A stretch of 64,000 nt of DNA from positions 118,138,907-118,202,906 of the forward strand of contig OW240921.1 of assembly GCA_933207985.1 (NCBI GenBank). Reading direction: 5' to 3'. Position numbers and translations under genes: made by a program. The DNA is from Pelobates cultripes (Eukaryota > Chordata > Amphibia > Anura > Pelobatidae). A model generated the notes under the pieces. The model had not been told where the DNA came from, made no database searches, and was given only the letters and a program-made list of their open reading frames with translations. This document shows, piece by piece, positions 32,990-45,345 of the stretch; the stretch's first letter is position 1; the number at the start of each line of letters is the position of its first letter.

Positions 32990-33155
32990 ATAAGGTTATA
33001 TTTGGTAAAATGAGAATTTAAAGGGAATTTCAAATTTAAGGTCAAAATAGCCAAACTGTAAAAATTACCTAAGTCACCTATGCTTCCAGTTTGGCTATTT
33101 TGGACTTGGATTTAAAATCCACTTTGAATTCTCATTGTAGTAAATAGCCCTGCCA
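32990..33155. mobile_element. Palindromic MITE, best copy
   Basis: AATGAGAATTTAAAGGGAAT, then GTCAAAATAGCCAAACTG, pair with CAGTTTGGCTATTTTGGAC and ATCCACTTTGAATTCTCATT. The centre is near 33075. Confidence 0.7.
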
Positions 33156-33538
33156 AAATACATCTTAAATTTTAGAACATAGCACAAATGGTAGTAAGTC
33201 AGCCATGTTTTCCGTTAGCTATGATGACCTAAACTTAAAATAAAATTTAATTTCAAGACAGTTTTTTTTCCCCCCTAAACACCAAACTGTAAACTTTTGG
33301 CTAAAGTGCACATTTGTAAAAACTCTCTAATGCCGCTATATTCACTGCTTCTCTATCTTACTCTAAATGATCTTTTACTTTGATTAAATTTAGTTTACTG
33401 TGAGACTAATTAGTGATATTACAGCCACCTATCAGCTGATGTTTCTGTGTACAATTTGTTAAAGAGCAGGAATGACAAATACAGCCATTTTTTTAAATAA
33501 AGCGTGAACATTTTCTACAGCACTTTATAGTCGGCAAA
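33156..33538. other. Unassigned AT-rich sequence
   Basis: No coding signal or recognised repeat. Confidence 0.5.
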
Positions 33539-33618
33539 TTAACCCCTTAAGGACACATGACATGTGTGACATGTCATGATTCCCTTTTATTCCAGAAGTT
33601 TGGTCTTTAAGGGGTTAA
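33539..33618. mobile_element. 80-bp palindromic TTAACCCC...GGGGTTAA element
   Basis: It starts TTAACCCCTTAAGGACACAT, ends TTTAAGGGGTTAA and has CATGTGTGACATGTCATG in the centre. The terminal 16 bp are the same as in the much longer elements at 36188, 43258 and 44973. Confidence 0.8.
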
Positions 33619-34154
33619 AGACAGGTACCAGTTGCAGACGTACTCCAACAAAGGAAAGGAGAGCTCTGCCTGAAAGTTGATAACCTAGCATGTCTATACA
33701 GGCTCTAAAACATGCTCGGATGATGATGACCTGTGAGCTTACAATTTACAGGGGGAAATGGGAAGTGAGAGAAAAGCTTGTTGGAGAATTTAAAGTAAAA
33801 AAAAAATAATAATAGCAATTTGATGGTGAGTGGACTGGGCGCTTCGGTTTGAGAGCCGGAGAGTGGGCTTTAGGTGTCTCTCGGGTTTTACGTAAGCAGA
33901 GATTTGCATCGCGTTAAAGTTATGGGTTTTACTTATTTCTTCCAATAGTGACATCATCACTGCAATTGTTCCTCATAATGAATGGGGAATAATATACAGG
34001 TCACGCAAGTACAGTCTGCGAACCCTAAACATGGACAGAGACGGCAAATACATGAACCAGTCTGCACGAGATTAGTGGAAGTTAAAATAGCTGCAGCCCC
34101 ATACTATAACTCCCACTAATTACAGCTGTGCCCTTACATTAAGTCCTTTCTTCA

Positions 34155-34450
34155 ACACACTACACATTAACCCTTCACTATGTGAACACCCACTAAATTA
34201 CACATTACACATTAACCCCTACACTACACCATTTGTAAATATTAGCCCCCACAAACACTATGCATTAACCCTACACTATGTGAACACCCACTACATTACA
34301 CATTAACCCCTACACTACACCATTTGTAAATATTAGTCTCCACAAACACTATGCATTAACCCTACACTATGTGAACACCCACTACATTACACATTAACCC
34401 CTACACTACACCATTTGTAAATATTATTAGTCTCCACAAACACTACACAT
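34155..34450. repeat. 91-97-bp tandem repeat, three units
   Basis: CACTATGTGAACACCCACTA starts near 34177, 34274 and 34365. Each unit ends in a CACCATTTGTAAATATTAG block. Confidence 0.9.
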
Positions 34451-34964
34451 TACTGTTTGCAGAGTATCTCAGATCCGGGTAATCTTGGCCTGCAGGCAGC
34501 CACTAAACCCACACTGTGCCTTATTCTGTAATCTGTAGCCACTGGTCACAGCAGCATCTGATAAAGTGTTCAGTATAGTTATAAAACATGATATTATGAC
34601 ACAGTTGGTAAGAAGTTGAATGCTTTTAACCCCTTTAGGACACAGTTTCAGAAGTTTAATAAAATACTAAATAAAACCGCTGGAAACCTAATCAGACATA
34701 AATATATATGTATTTCTGATGGGGATCTATTTGATATATTTGCAATATTACTGAAATGTTATATGTGTATATTTGGGTGTACATCCATTCCTTTAGTTTG
34801 TAATAGTAAAATATGTAGACTTTACACCTTTCGCAGCATTGTCTGATAGATTTTTCTGATTTTCACGTTCAGAGTAATTTCACTACTGCACATATTGCTT
34901 GAAGGACTTAAAACAAAAAGCAATTCTTTAACATTTATATATGTTGGTGTATACTACTATAGAA

Positions 34965-35136
34965 ACATAGAAACATAGAATGTGACGGCAGATAAGAACC
35001 ATTTGGCCCATCTAGTCTGCCCAATTTTTTTAAATACTTTCGTTAGTCCCTAGCCTTATCTTATAGTTAGGATAGCCTTATGCCTATCCCACGCATGCTT
35101 AAACTCCCTCACTGTGTTAACCTCTACCACTTCATC
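34965..35136 (-). mobile_element. CR1-like LINE 3' end relic
   Basis: Reverse complement of the tail of the LINE ending at 60476. Shared text includes GTGGTAGAGGTTAACACAGT, GCATGCGTGGGATAG, GGGCAGACTAGATGG and ACATTCTATGTTTCTATG. A 5'-truncated copy about 170 bp long. The 35-bp minisatellite starts exactly where it stops. Confidence 0.85.
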
Positions 35137-35475
35137 TCAGTGTATATGTTGGTGTATACTAGTATCATATCTCAGTGTATATGATGATGTATACGAGTAT
35201 CATATCTCAGTGTATATGCTGGTGTATACGAGTATCATGTCTCAGTGTATATGCTGGTGTATACGAGTATCATATCTCAGTGTATATGCTGGTGTATACG
35301 AGTATCATGTCTCAGTGTATATGCTGGTGTATACGAGTATCATATCTCAGTGTATATGCTGGTGTATACGAGTATCATGTCTCAGTGTATATGCTGGTGT
35401 ATACGAGTATCATATCTCAGTGTATATGCTGGTGTATACGAGTATCATGTCTCAGTGTATATGCTGGTGACTAGT
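35137..35475. repeat. 35-bp minisatellite, first block
   Basis: Unit TATCTCAGTGTATATGCTGG followed by TGTATACGAGTATCA, about ten copies with very little divergence in the middle. The same unit forms the second block at 39262-41813. Confidence 0.97.
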
Positions 35476-35499
35476 ATCATAGCAAGACCACTTAATGTT

Positions 35500-36150
35500 A
35501 TCTCACATATAAATTATTATTATTATTATTATAGCCAAATTTACCACCCTAACTCCTCCCACAGTTTTTACACTACATAGACCGTAATATACCGAATTGT
35601 TCCCGATCGGTGTGCTATTACTTTGTGGAACGTTTCGCCGAAATATCGTCGTTCTTGTGGCGCAATTTGTCCCATAGGAATGAATGGCAAAGCTAGAGTG
35701 GGAGCAGGCAAAAACTGAAAAATCAGGACATGATTTCTGAACTGCCACCACTCCCTCATTTTCAGGCCCACCTACACAAATCTTATATCAAAACAGTCAG
35801 CTATCCCTGCTGCCACTAAACATGTCAACGGCTTAGCCATAGTCCTGATAGTTTTCACAATTTGACCATTTGTTTGCAACTCACGCCATCCATTGACATT
35901 CATTGAAACTCCACTCTAGCTTCCTCAAATTTGAAGTGCAATTTCTAAACTGCGACTGTGCCTTCATTTTTAATATTTCAGAGACATACTATGCATCAAA
36001 ATGTAGGTCTGGGTCTTGTGATTCTCACAATATAAAGCTCTTCGCTGTAGGATTTACAGTTTTTAAAATACGACCAATTGAACATGGCAACCCCCAAAAT
36101 ACTCTGACCTGTGTCAAGCTGCAGCAGCAAGTGATGTCATAGACAGGGCC
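35500..36150 (-). mobile_element. Unclassified retroelement-like repeat with (ATA)n tail
   Basis: On the minus strand it runs from about 36150 to a terminal (ATA)n tract at 35510-35532. Such a tail is typical of L2- or CR1-like 3' ends or of dependent SINEs. Contains CGGCGAAACGTTCCACAAAG. Small minus-strand frames (82 and 67 aa) have no recognised domain. Confidence 0.35.
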
Positions 36151-36187
36151 TTTTGTACACCTGCTAATGTTTTTATAAATGTATGGT

Positions 36188-37345
36188 TTAACCCCTTAAG
36201 GACTGAGCCAAATGTACACGTTGTGATCAAAACAAAACGTAAACAAAAAAATTTAATTTGCGCTATATGTCTGTTCAGGTGTAATTCGCCTCTTTTATAT
36301 TATGTGCACCCACACTTATTATATATCATTTTATTCAGGGGAAACAGGGCTTTCATTTAACATCAAATATTTAGGTATAAAACATAATTTAATATGAATA
36401 AAATATTGAAAAATGGGAGAAAATAAGAATTTTTAAAAAATGTTCAGTTCTACGTGGCATTCTAACTATGATTGTCATAATTCTGTTTGCTTATACTGCA
36501 ATAAAATACACATATTTGTATTCAGCGATGTCTCACGTGTAAAACAGTACCCCCTATGTATAAGTTTTATGGTGTTTTGGAAAGTTACAGGGTCAAATAT
36601 AGCAGGTTACACTTTTCAGTTTTTTCACATTGAAATTCGCCAGATTGGTTACGTTGCCTTTGAGACTGTATGGTAGCCCAGGAATGAGAATTACCCCCAT
36701 GATGGCATACCATTTGCAATAGTAAACAACCCAAGGTATTGCAAATGGGGTATGTCCAGTCTTTTTTAGTAGCCACTTGGTCAAAAACACTAGCCAAAGT
36801 TAACGTTAATATTTGTGTGTGAAAAATGCAAAAAACTAATTTGTGACTAAGTGGCTACTAAAAAAGACTGAACATACCCCATTTGCAATACCTTGGGTTG
36901 TCTACTTTTGCAAATGGTATGCCACCATGGGGGTAATTCTGGGCTACCATACGGTCTCAAAGGCAACATAACCAATCTGGCGAATTTCAATGTGAAGAAA
37001 CTGAAACGCAAGCCTTATATTTGACTCTGTAACTTTTGAGAACACCATAAAACCTGTACATGAGGGGTACTGTTATACTCAGGAGACTTTGCTGAACACA
37101 AATATTTGTGTTTCAAAACAGTAAAAAGTATTACAGCAATAATATCGTCAGTGTAAGTGCTGTTTATGTGTGAAAAATGCAAAAAAAGTCACTTTTACTG
37201 ACAATATCATCGTTGTAATGCATTTTACGGTTTTGAAACACAAATATTTGTGTTCAGCGATGTCTCCCGAGTAAAACAGTACCCCCCATGTACAGGTGTT
37301 ATGGTGTCTTGGAAAGTTATAGGGTTAAATATAGTGCTAGAAAAT
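36188..37345. mobile_element. Large TTAACCCCTTAAGGAC repeat with alternating inverted arms
   Basis: It begins TTAACCCCTTAAGGACTGAG. The arm to about 36780 is followed by its reverse complement (about 36840-37130), and a third segment (about 37190-37340) is again in the first orientation. Shared landmarks are ACCCCATTTGCAATACCTTG, GTGGCTACTAAAAAAGACTG and TCAGCGATGTCTC. The family recurs at 42165-43258 and 44325-44973. It is non-coding and probably a TTAA-specific DNA element. Confidence 0.65.
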
Positions 37346-37905
37346 TAAATTCCCTATACTTTCGGCCTGGGTTGTCAGGCAGGTCCCGCTAATTGTAATT
37401 AATAAAAGGACCTAATTATGTTAAATTATTATATATAAATATATATACACACGTGTGTATATATATATATATATATATATGTATATAATGTTTAATTATT
37501 TTTATTTATATATATGTATACATATAGTGATATATACATATATACTTATGTATATAGATATATATATTATTTCGTTCTACGTGTATTTTGATATCAATAT
37601 ATATATATATATATATATAAATCAAAATACAGTTAGAACGAAATTACACACATATATATATATTTTAATTATTTATTTTTATTATTTTATATTTTTATTT
37701 TTTAACGTATTTACATATTTTTTTATTATATATAAATATATATATATAATTATAATTATGTATATATTTAATCAATATCCATCTACGTGTATTTTGATAT
37801 TAATATATATATATATAATTATATATATTAATATTAAAATACACTTAGTGTATGTGTAAATGGGTGTGTGTATATGTGTGTGTGTGTGTATATATATATA
37901 TATAC
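37346..37905. repeat. TA-rich microsatellite cluster
   Basis: Several TA/TATG tracts with small palindromes (for example ATTTCGTTCTACGTGTATTT and its imperfect complement at about 37620). The peptide frames here are low-complexity Tyr/Ile runs. Confidence 0.85.
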
Positions 37906-37907
37906 AT

Positions 37908-38125
37908 ACATAGCAGAAATGACCGCACTCCAAGGACTTTATAGAGATTTTCAAATAAAATTTAGCTTTTATTCAATCCATTTAAAAAGTCAACGTTTCA
38001 GCTCCCACATGGAGCTTTCATCAGGACAAAACATGGAGTGCGGTCATTTCTGCTATGTCTACATGATCCTTGCCAGACCAGCACCGGGCACCACAGGATT
38101 ACACCAGGAGTGCAAGCCCTCGCTA
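37908..38125 (-). mobile_element. Inverted-repeat element with hammerhead-like core relic
   Basis: AGCAGAAATGACCGCACTCC at the left is complementary to GGAGTGCGGTCATTTCTGCT at 38034-38053. Between them the minus strand reads CTGATGA (38024-38018), an AGCTCC/GGAGCT stem and GAAAC (37999-37995). This resembles a hammerhead core, but stem III and the cleavage triplet do not form properly. Confidence 0.45.
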
Positions 38126-38299
38126 TTTATATATATATACCTAGATCATATTTGTAATGAATATATGATCTAAGTATATTTTATTTGTAACTGTAATTTA
38201 TTTATTTATTTTTTTAACTAATATTTTATTTTTATTACAGGAGAGGGGGCAGAGACAGTGTCAGCCAGTGATTTCACATCACTGGCTGACACACAGGAT

Positions 38300-38720
38300 C
38301 AGTGATCATGTATATAATGCAGTGTGTGTGTTTGTGTAATGTGTGTATAGTGAATGCAGTGTGTGTGTTTGTGTAGTGTGTGTATAGTGAATACAGTGTT
38401 TATATAATGCAGTGTGTGTGTTTGTGTAGTGTGTATATAATGCAGTGTATTTGTGTAGTGTGCAATATATACACACACTACACAAACACTGCATTATATA
38501 CACACTACACAAACACACACACACTGCATTATATACACACACTACACAAACACACTGCGTTATATACACTGCATTTACTATGCACACTACACAAACACAC
38601 TGCATTCACTGTACACACACTACTCAAACACACACACTGCATTCATTATATACACAGTGTTTGTGTGGTGTGTTTATATAATGCAGTGTGTGTATAATGC
38701 AGTGTGTGTGTGTGTTTCTG
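38300..38720. repeat. GTGTGT/CACACA minisatellite with internal inversion
   Basis: The left half repeats TGCAGTGTGTGTGTTTGTGT. From about 38463 the complement (ACACTACACAAACACACTGC) repeats instead, then it returns to the first orientation near 38655. It would fold as a long hairpin. Confidence 0.85.
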
Positions 38721-38734
38721 TAGGTATGTGATTT

Positions 38735-39196
38735 GGGGGGAGGGGGCATTTTTTATTTAATTAAAAAAATATATATTTATTTTTAGTTCCCCCCCCCCGC
38801 TTCTTACTTGGCCAGGGAGGGGGGATACAGCATTCCCTGGTGGTCCAGTGGCATGGAAAGTACAGAGGGGCCCGCAGCAAGCGCTTACTTATCTTTCCAG
38901 CAGCTCCCTGTGTAAATCTTGCGGCCTGCATGCCACGCAGAGCGTTGTCATGGTAACCCGTGGCAACGCTCTGACGGCCGTGGGTCTCGCGAGATTTACA
39001 CAGGGAGTGGAAGGGAGCTGCTGGGAAGGTAAGTAACAGCTTGCCCCCCCAGGACCGCCGAGCTTGTAATGGGCCCGGCGATCCTGGTATGTATTAACGG
39101 CATTATCGGTATCTTTAGTGGCCGATACCGATATTGCCGAAAATACAGAATATTGGCCGCTAATATCAGTAAAACCCATAATCGGTCGATCCCTAG
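38735..39196. mobile_element. Probable hAT-like element, right end CTAGGGATCGACCGATTAT
   Basis: The last 20 bp read, on the minus strand, CTAGGGATCGACCGATTATG, an end seen in common vertebrate hAT-like repeats. Just inside lie CCGATACCGATATTGCCG and a GC-rich core with inverted arms around GCAACGCTCTGACGGCC. The left end is unresolved. Confidence 0.45.
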
Positions 39197-39261
39197 TTGT
39201 AGACTACTGGTGGAGGCTAGAACACTTCACACAATTTCCCCAGAAATTGTAGCTTTTCTAG

Positions 39262-41813
39262 TTGTATATGCTGGTGTATACTAGTATCATCTCAGTGTAT
39301 ATGCTGATGTATACTAGTATCAAATCTCAGTGTATATGCTGATGTATACTAGTATCATATCTCAGTGTATATGCTGGTGTATACGAGTATCATATCTCAG
39401 TGTATATGCTGGTGTATACGAGTATCATATCTCAGTGTATATGCTGATGTATACTAGTATCATATCTCAGTGTATATGCTGGTATATATATTAGTATCAT
39501 ATCTCAGTGTATATGCTGGTGTATACTAGTATCATATCTCAGTGTATATGCTGGTGTATACTAGTATCATATCTCAGTGTATATGCTGATGTATACGAGT
39601 ATCATATCTCAGTGTATATGCTGATGTATACGAGTATCATATCTCAGTGTATATGCTGATGTATACTAGTATCATATCTCAGTGTATATGCTGGTATATA
39701 TATTAGTATCATATCTCAGTGTATATGCTGGTGTATACTAGTATCATATCTCAGTGTATATGCTGGTGTATACTAGTATCATATCTCAGTGTATATGTTG
39801 GTGTATACTAGTATCATATCTCAGTGTATATGCTGGTATATATATTAGTATCATATCTCAGTGTATATGTTGGTGTATACTAGTATCATATCTTAGTGTA
39901 TATGTTGGTGTATACTAGTATCATATCTCAGTGTATATGCTGGTATATATATTAGTATCATATCTCAGTGTATATGCTGATGTATACTAGTATCATATCT
40001 CAGTGTATATGCTGATGTATACTAGTATCATATCTCAGTGTATATGCTGGTATATATATTAGTATCATATCTCAGTGTATATGCTGGTGTATACTAGTAT
40101 CATATCTCAGTGTATATGCTGGTGTATACTAGTATCATATCTCAGTGCATATGTTGGTGTATACTAGTATCATATCTCAGTGTATATGCTGGTGTATACT
40201 AGTATCATATCTCAGTGTATATGCTGATGTATACTAGTATCATATCTCAGTGTATATGCTGGTGTATACTAGTATCATCTCAGTGTATATGCTGGTATAT
40301 ATATTAGTATCATATCTCAGTGTATATGTTGGTGTATACTAGTATCATATCTCAGTGTATATGCTGATGTATACTAGTATCATATCTCAGTGTATATGTT
40401 GGTGTATACTAGTATCATATCTCAGTGTATATGCTGGTATATATATTAGTATCATATCTCAGTGTATATGCCGGTATATATATTAGTATCATATCTCGGT
40501 GTATATGCTGGTGTATACTAGTATCATATCTCAGTGTATATGCTGGTATATATATTAGTATCATATCTCAGTGTATATGCTGATGTATACTAGTATCATA
40601 TCTCAGTGTATATGCTGATGTATACTAGTATCATATCTCAGTGTATATGCTGGTATATATATTAGTATCATATCTCGGTGTATATGCTGGTGTATACTAG
40701 TATCATATCTCAGTGTATATGCTGATGTATACTAGTATCATATCTCAGTGTATATGCTCATATATATATTAGTATCAAATCTCAGTGTATATGCTGGTAT
40801 ATATATTAGTATCATATCTCAGTGTATATGCTGGTGTATACTAGTATCATCTCAGTGTATATGCTGGTATATATATTAGTATCATATCTCAGTGTATATG
40901 TTGGTGTATACTAGTATCATATCTCAGTGTATATGCTGATGTATACTAGTATCATATCTCAGTGTATATGTTGGTGTATACTAGTATCATATCTCAGTGT
41001 ATATGCCGGTATATATATTAGTATCATATCTCGGTGTATATGCTGATGTATACTAGTATCATATCTCAGTGTATATGCTGATGTATACTAGTATCATATC
41101 TCAGTGTATATGCTGGTATATATATTAGTATCATATCTCGGTGTATATGCTGGTGTATACTAGTATCATATCTCAGTGTATATGCTGGTATATATATTAG
41201 TATCATATCTCAGTGTATATGCTGATGTATACGAGTATCATATCTCAGTGTATATGCTGATGTATACTAGTATCATATCTCAGTGTATATGCTGGTATAT
41301 ATATTAGTATCATATCTCAGTGTATATGCTGGTATATATATTAGTATCATATCTCAGTGTATATGCTGGTATATATATTAGTATCATATCTCGGTGTATA
41401 TGCTGGTGTATACTAGTATCATATCTCAGTGTATATGCTGATGTATACTAGTATCATATCTCAGTGTATATGCTCATATATATATTAGTATCAAATCTCA
41501 GTGTATATGCTGGTATATATACTAGTATCATATCTCAGTGTATATGTTGGTGTATACTAGTATCATATCTCAGCGTATGTGCTGGTGTATACTAGTATCA
41601 TATCTCAGTGTATATGTTGGTGTATACTAGTATCATATCTCAGTGTATGTGCTGGTGTATACTAGTATCATATCTCAGTGTATATGCTGGTATATATATT
41701 AGTATCATATCTCAGTGTATATGTTGGTGTATACTAGTATCATATCTCAGTGTATATGCTTGTGTATACTAGTATCATATCTCAGTGTATGTGCTGGTGT
41801 ATACAGGTAATGT
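39262..41813. repeat. 35-bp minisatellite, second block (about 73 units)
   Basis: Same unit as 35137-35475, in variants GCTGGTGTATACTAG, GCTGATGTATACTAG and GCTGGTATATATATTAG. Variants recur in blocks, indicating higher-order duplication. Confidence 0.97.
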
Positions 41814-42164
41814 ATAAAGTTATATATATATATATATATTTATTTGTGGTCGGGTCGCAAAATGCCATAAGCTATGAGAAATAAATATAACATAATAAAC
41901 ATAACATGGGAATATACGTAAATTGGTTGAGGTGTGCTGAAACCAACCTACCTGTAAGCCTGTAAAATAAAGAGGGCCCACCTTAGGAAGTAGGTGAGAA
42001 AAATGTTCTGAAAATTGGGAGTGGAGGGTGGGATACGTGTTGCAGTTACTGGCTGGAGGAGGTGAGTACTGTAAGTGTGTGTGTGTGTGTGTACTGTATG
42101 TGTGTGTGTGTGTGTGTGTGTACTGTTTGTGTGTGTGATTTGATTCTAAATGTATTTAGAAATA
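41814..42164. other. Mixed repeat sequence
   Basis: TA tract at 41820-41840. A block with GCCTGTAAAATAAAGAGGGC at about 41957 is also present near 47370 (GCCTGTAAATAAAGAGGGCC). A GT microsatellite lies at 42070-42140. Confidence 0.6.
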
Positions 42165-43258
42165 CCAGATAATTTAATTTGCAAGCCCTGTATTTGACCC
42201 TGGGACTTACCAAAACCCCATAAAACCTGTACATGCAGGTTGTTCTCGTAAAACATTGCTGTACACAAATATTAGTGTTTTAAAGCAGTAAAACGTATAA
42301 TGATTGTGATATCATCAGTAAAAGTAGTTTTTGTGTAAAAAAAATGCAAAAAACAAATAATGAACACGAACTTTCCAGAGTTTATGACTAAGTGGCTACT
42401 AAAAATACTAGACATACCACATTTTGAATACCTTGGGCTGTCTTCTTTTGAACATGATATGCCATTATGGGGTTAATTTTCATTCCTGGGCTACCAAATG
42501 GTCTCTAAGGCAACATAGGCAAACCAATCTGGCAAATTTCAATGTGTAAAAGCTGAAATAGGTAAGCCCTGTATTTGAGTCTTTAACTTTCCAAAACATC
42601 ATAATACGTGTGCATGTGGGGCATCCTTGTACTCGTGGGACATCACAGCATACAAATATGGGTGTGTTATTGCAATAAACGCTAACTGTATAATGACATT
42701 CACAGTTAAAAGAACTACAGAACTTTAAAAATTACATTTCCTAAAAAAAAAATACTATTCATATTAATTTGTGCTCCATATATAAATATTCAATGAAATG
42801 AAAGCCCTATTTCTTCTGAACAAAATGATATTTAATTAGTGTGGGTGCACTTAATATGAAATAGGTCAATTATGGGTGAATAGACATATAGCTCAAATTG
42901 TAAAGGTTTTGTTATGTTTCAGAGGTTGGACACTAGTGATGTTGCGAACCGTTCGCGAACTTCCTGCGAACGGACGCAGCGAGCTCCAGTCAGCTGACAC
43001 ATCCTGGCCAATCTCCAGCAGACCCTCCCTCCCAGACCCTCCCACCTCCTGGGCAGCATCCATGTTGAAGGCAGCTTCAACATGGATGCTGTCCAGGAGG
43101 TGGGAGGGTCTCGGGGGGAGGGTCTGCTGGAGATTGGCCAGGATGTGTCAGCTGACCGGAGCTCGCCGCGAACGGTTCGTGGCGAGCTGTTCGCGGGAAG
43201 TTCGCGAACGGTTCGCGACATCACTATTGGACACTTACCACCATCCTTAAGGGGTTAA
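42165..43258 (-). mobile_element. TTAACCCCTTAAGGAC-family repeat, copy 2
   Basis: The right end is CCTTAAGGGGTTAA at 43258. Internal landmarks match 36188-37345: GTGGCTACTAAAAATACTAG, ATACCTTGGG and GTGGGTGCACTTAATATG. A hAT-like MITE (42934-43226) is inserted near the right end. The left boundary is approximate. Confidence 0.6.
42934..43226. mobile_element. hAT-like palindromic MITE, copy A
   Basis: It begins TAGTGATGTTGCGAACCGTT and ends GGTTCGCGACATCACTA. It is flanked by an 8-bp duplication, TTGGACAC, at 42926-42933 and 43227-43234. The arms meet near 43075, making almost the whole 293 bp a palindrome. The 8-bp duplication indicates hAT-type mobilisation. Confidence 0.85.
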
Positions 43259-44324
43259 ACTACATAGTGAGTGCTGACAGAGATTTGAGCACGACAATGG
43301 AAAGGGTTAACAGCAGTGTAACTGCTCACAAGGATTTAACCATGTTTTGACTGTACCAAAAGGCTTAGTGCACACAGATGCTGACTCAGTACGTTTTGTC
43401 CTGCTTACTGGTGCTGAAATAACATTTAATAATTTTTAAAATATTAAAATTGTCCAATGTGAAACCCAGCTCGAGTCTCCAGAATAAACCATGTCTGAAG
43501 AGAAAGCTTGGCCAACAACCGCTCGTAATGTTACCAATGTTCATCCAAATATTAGCAAAATTATCACTAAATCAAAACATACGCCTGGATTCGGGGTGGC
43601 CAGCCATTGTCTCATTGACTTTCTCTCATTTAGAGCCAAGTGGCGATGAAAAACAGCTGTATCAATGTAAAAAAAAACACCGCACTCCAGGGTAAATAAG
43701 TCAAGGTGCTGCATTCACCAGTATGTGAGTAAACACATTTTGTAAGATAGTTCCTTAAAGCAACACTACTTATTTTCTTTATTTTTTTTTAACTAGAGAA
43801 GAGCAGCACAGCTCCATATTTGGTGACGCAGTGCGTGAAATCGGCGGCAGTGCCGACTGGCATTATCTACATAGAGGATTTAATTTGTAATGATTTCCCT
43901 TAACCTGTCTAGATAAAAAACACTATTAAGAAAAGAGATCTTTTTGAATAATGAACCGCCCGCAGGAAAGCGATGTTTTATTGCAATTCCTAACGAAAGT
44001 TTATATTTACCATGTTTGACCTGGTTAAGGAAATGTGACTTCTTTTAAATAGGAAGTGCATTTGGGCGTGGACTTTACTGAATGTTTCAATGCAAGCTTT
44101 GGCTTTTTTAGCAACTTACTCACATCCTGGATAACAGTTGAAGTTTAAATTTATATTAATTTTGGCACAGTAAATAAAACCTGCTCATTTTAAATCTAAT
44201 ATTTTTCTAAATTTTTTTTTAGAGAAATTCTTTATTTTAGAAAAGAAAAAGGTATATAAAAAAAATCCCACTTTCTCTGCACAGATGTTTCCTATTTGAT
44301 ATCCGTTGGTGTTTACACGTTGGC
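43259..44324. other. Unassigned sequence
   Basis: No recognised gene. A CACCGCACTCCAGGGTAAAT fragment near 43678 recalls the arms of the element at 37908. Confidence 0.45.
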
Positions 44325-44973
44325 GTTTAAATTAGTTTTTTGCATTTTTCACACTCAAACAAATATTAATGCTAACTTTGGTCAGTGTTTGTGACTAAGT
44401 GGCTACTAAAAAAGACTAGACATACCCCATTTGCAATACCTTGGGTTGTCTACTATTTTAAATGGTATGCCATCATGGGGGCAATTCTCATTCCTGAGCT
44501 ATCATACGCTCTCAAACATTACTAATCTGGCAAATTTCAATGTGAAAAAACAGAAAAATGTAACATGCTAGATTTGACCCTGTAACTTCCCAAAACCCCA
44601 TAAAACCTGTACATAGGGGGTACTGATTTACACGTGAGACATCGCTGAATACAAATATGTGTATTTTATTGCAGTAAAAGCAAACAGTAATATGACATTC
44701 ACAGTTAAAATGTCACGTAGAACTAAAGAAATAACAATATTTATTAATTTCTCAAATTTTTTAATATTTAATTCATATTAAATTATGTTTTATAGCTAAA
44801 TACTTGATGTTAGCACCATTTCTCCTGAATAAAAGGATATGTAATAAGTGTGGGTGCACTTAATATGAAAGAGGTGAATTACGGTTGAACAGACATATAG
44901 TCAAATTCCAAGTTTTGTTTACGTTTTATTTTGATCAAAACATGTACATTTGTCTCAGTCCTTAAGGGGTTAA
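44325..44973 (-). mobile_element. TTAACCCCTTAAGGAC-family repeat, copy 3
   Basis: It ends CAGTCCTTAAGGGGTTAA at 44973. Shares GTGGCTACTAAAAAAGACTA, CCCATTTGCAATACCTTGGG and GTGTGGGTGCACTTAATATG with the other copies. Confidence 0.65.
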
Positions 44974-45345
44974 AGGGGCACTGACCACCAAAAGCACTAT
45001 GTCATACTGTATTGGAGTATTTCTGGGACAATGGGAAACATGTTTTGTCTGATAACATGCCTCTAGTGCAGGGATAGGCAACCTTAGGCACTCCAGATGT
45101 TTTGGACTACACCTCCCATGATGCTTTGGCAGTATTATAGCTGTAAGAGCATTGTTGGAGATGTAGTCCACAACATCTGAAGTGCCGAAGGTTGCCTACA
45201 CCTGCTCTGGTGACTGGAAGACTAACAGTTGATAGATGTTGAATTTTCAATATACTTAATAATAAAAAAAAAAACTCATTACGTTTCATTACATGTAATA
45301 ATTTATTTAAAAAATAACAATAATTTGATGGTAATTGCCCTTTAA
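44970..45345. mobile_element. TTAA-bounded MITE carrying a nested hAT-like MITE
   Basis: It begins TTAAAGGGGCACTGACC and ends TTGCCCTTTAA. Its left TTAA is shared with the right end of the preceding element. A 136-bp hAT-like palindrome sits inside. Confidence 0.6.
45069..45204. mobile_element. hAT-like palindromic MITE (CAGGGATAGGCAACCTT ends)
   Basis: Ends are CAGGGATAGGCAACCTTAGG and, complemented, CAGGTGTAGGCAACCTTCGG. An 8-bp duplication CTCTAGTG / CTCTGGTG (one mismatch) lies at 45061-45068 and 45205-45212. The internal GGACTACACCTCCCATGATG is a motif common in vertebrate copies of this repeat. Confidence 0.85.

Noticed and set aside
35114..35580. Frames of 99-118 aa with repeated Tyr/Val/Ser peptides
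   Set aside because: Translation of the 35-bp minisatellite.
22991..41813. Possible CRISPR-like regular repeats
   Set aside because: Units are contiguous with no unique spacers, and the context is a vertebrate genome.
42876..43250. Overlapping 124-aa plus and 101-aa minus frames with similar peptides
   Set aside because: The sequence is a palindromic MITE, so both strands give similar translations.
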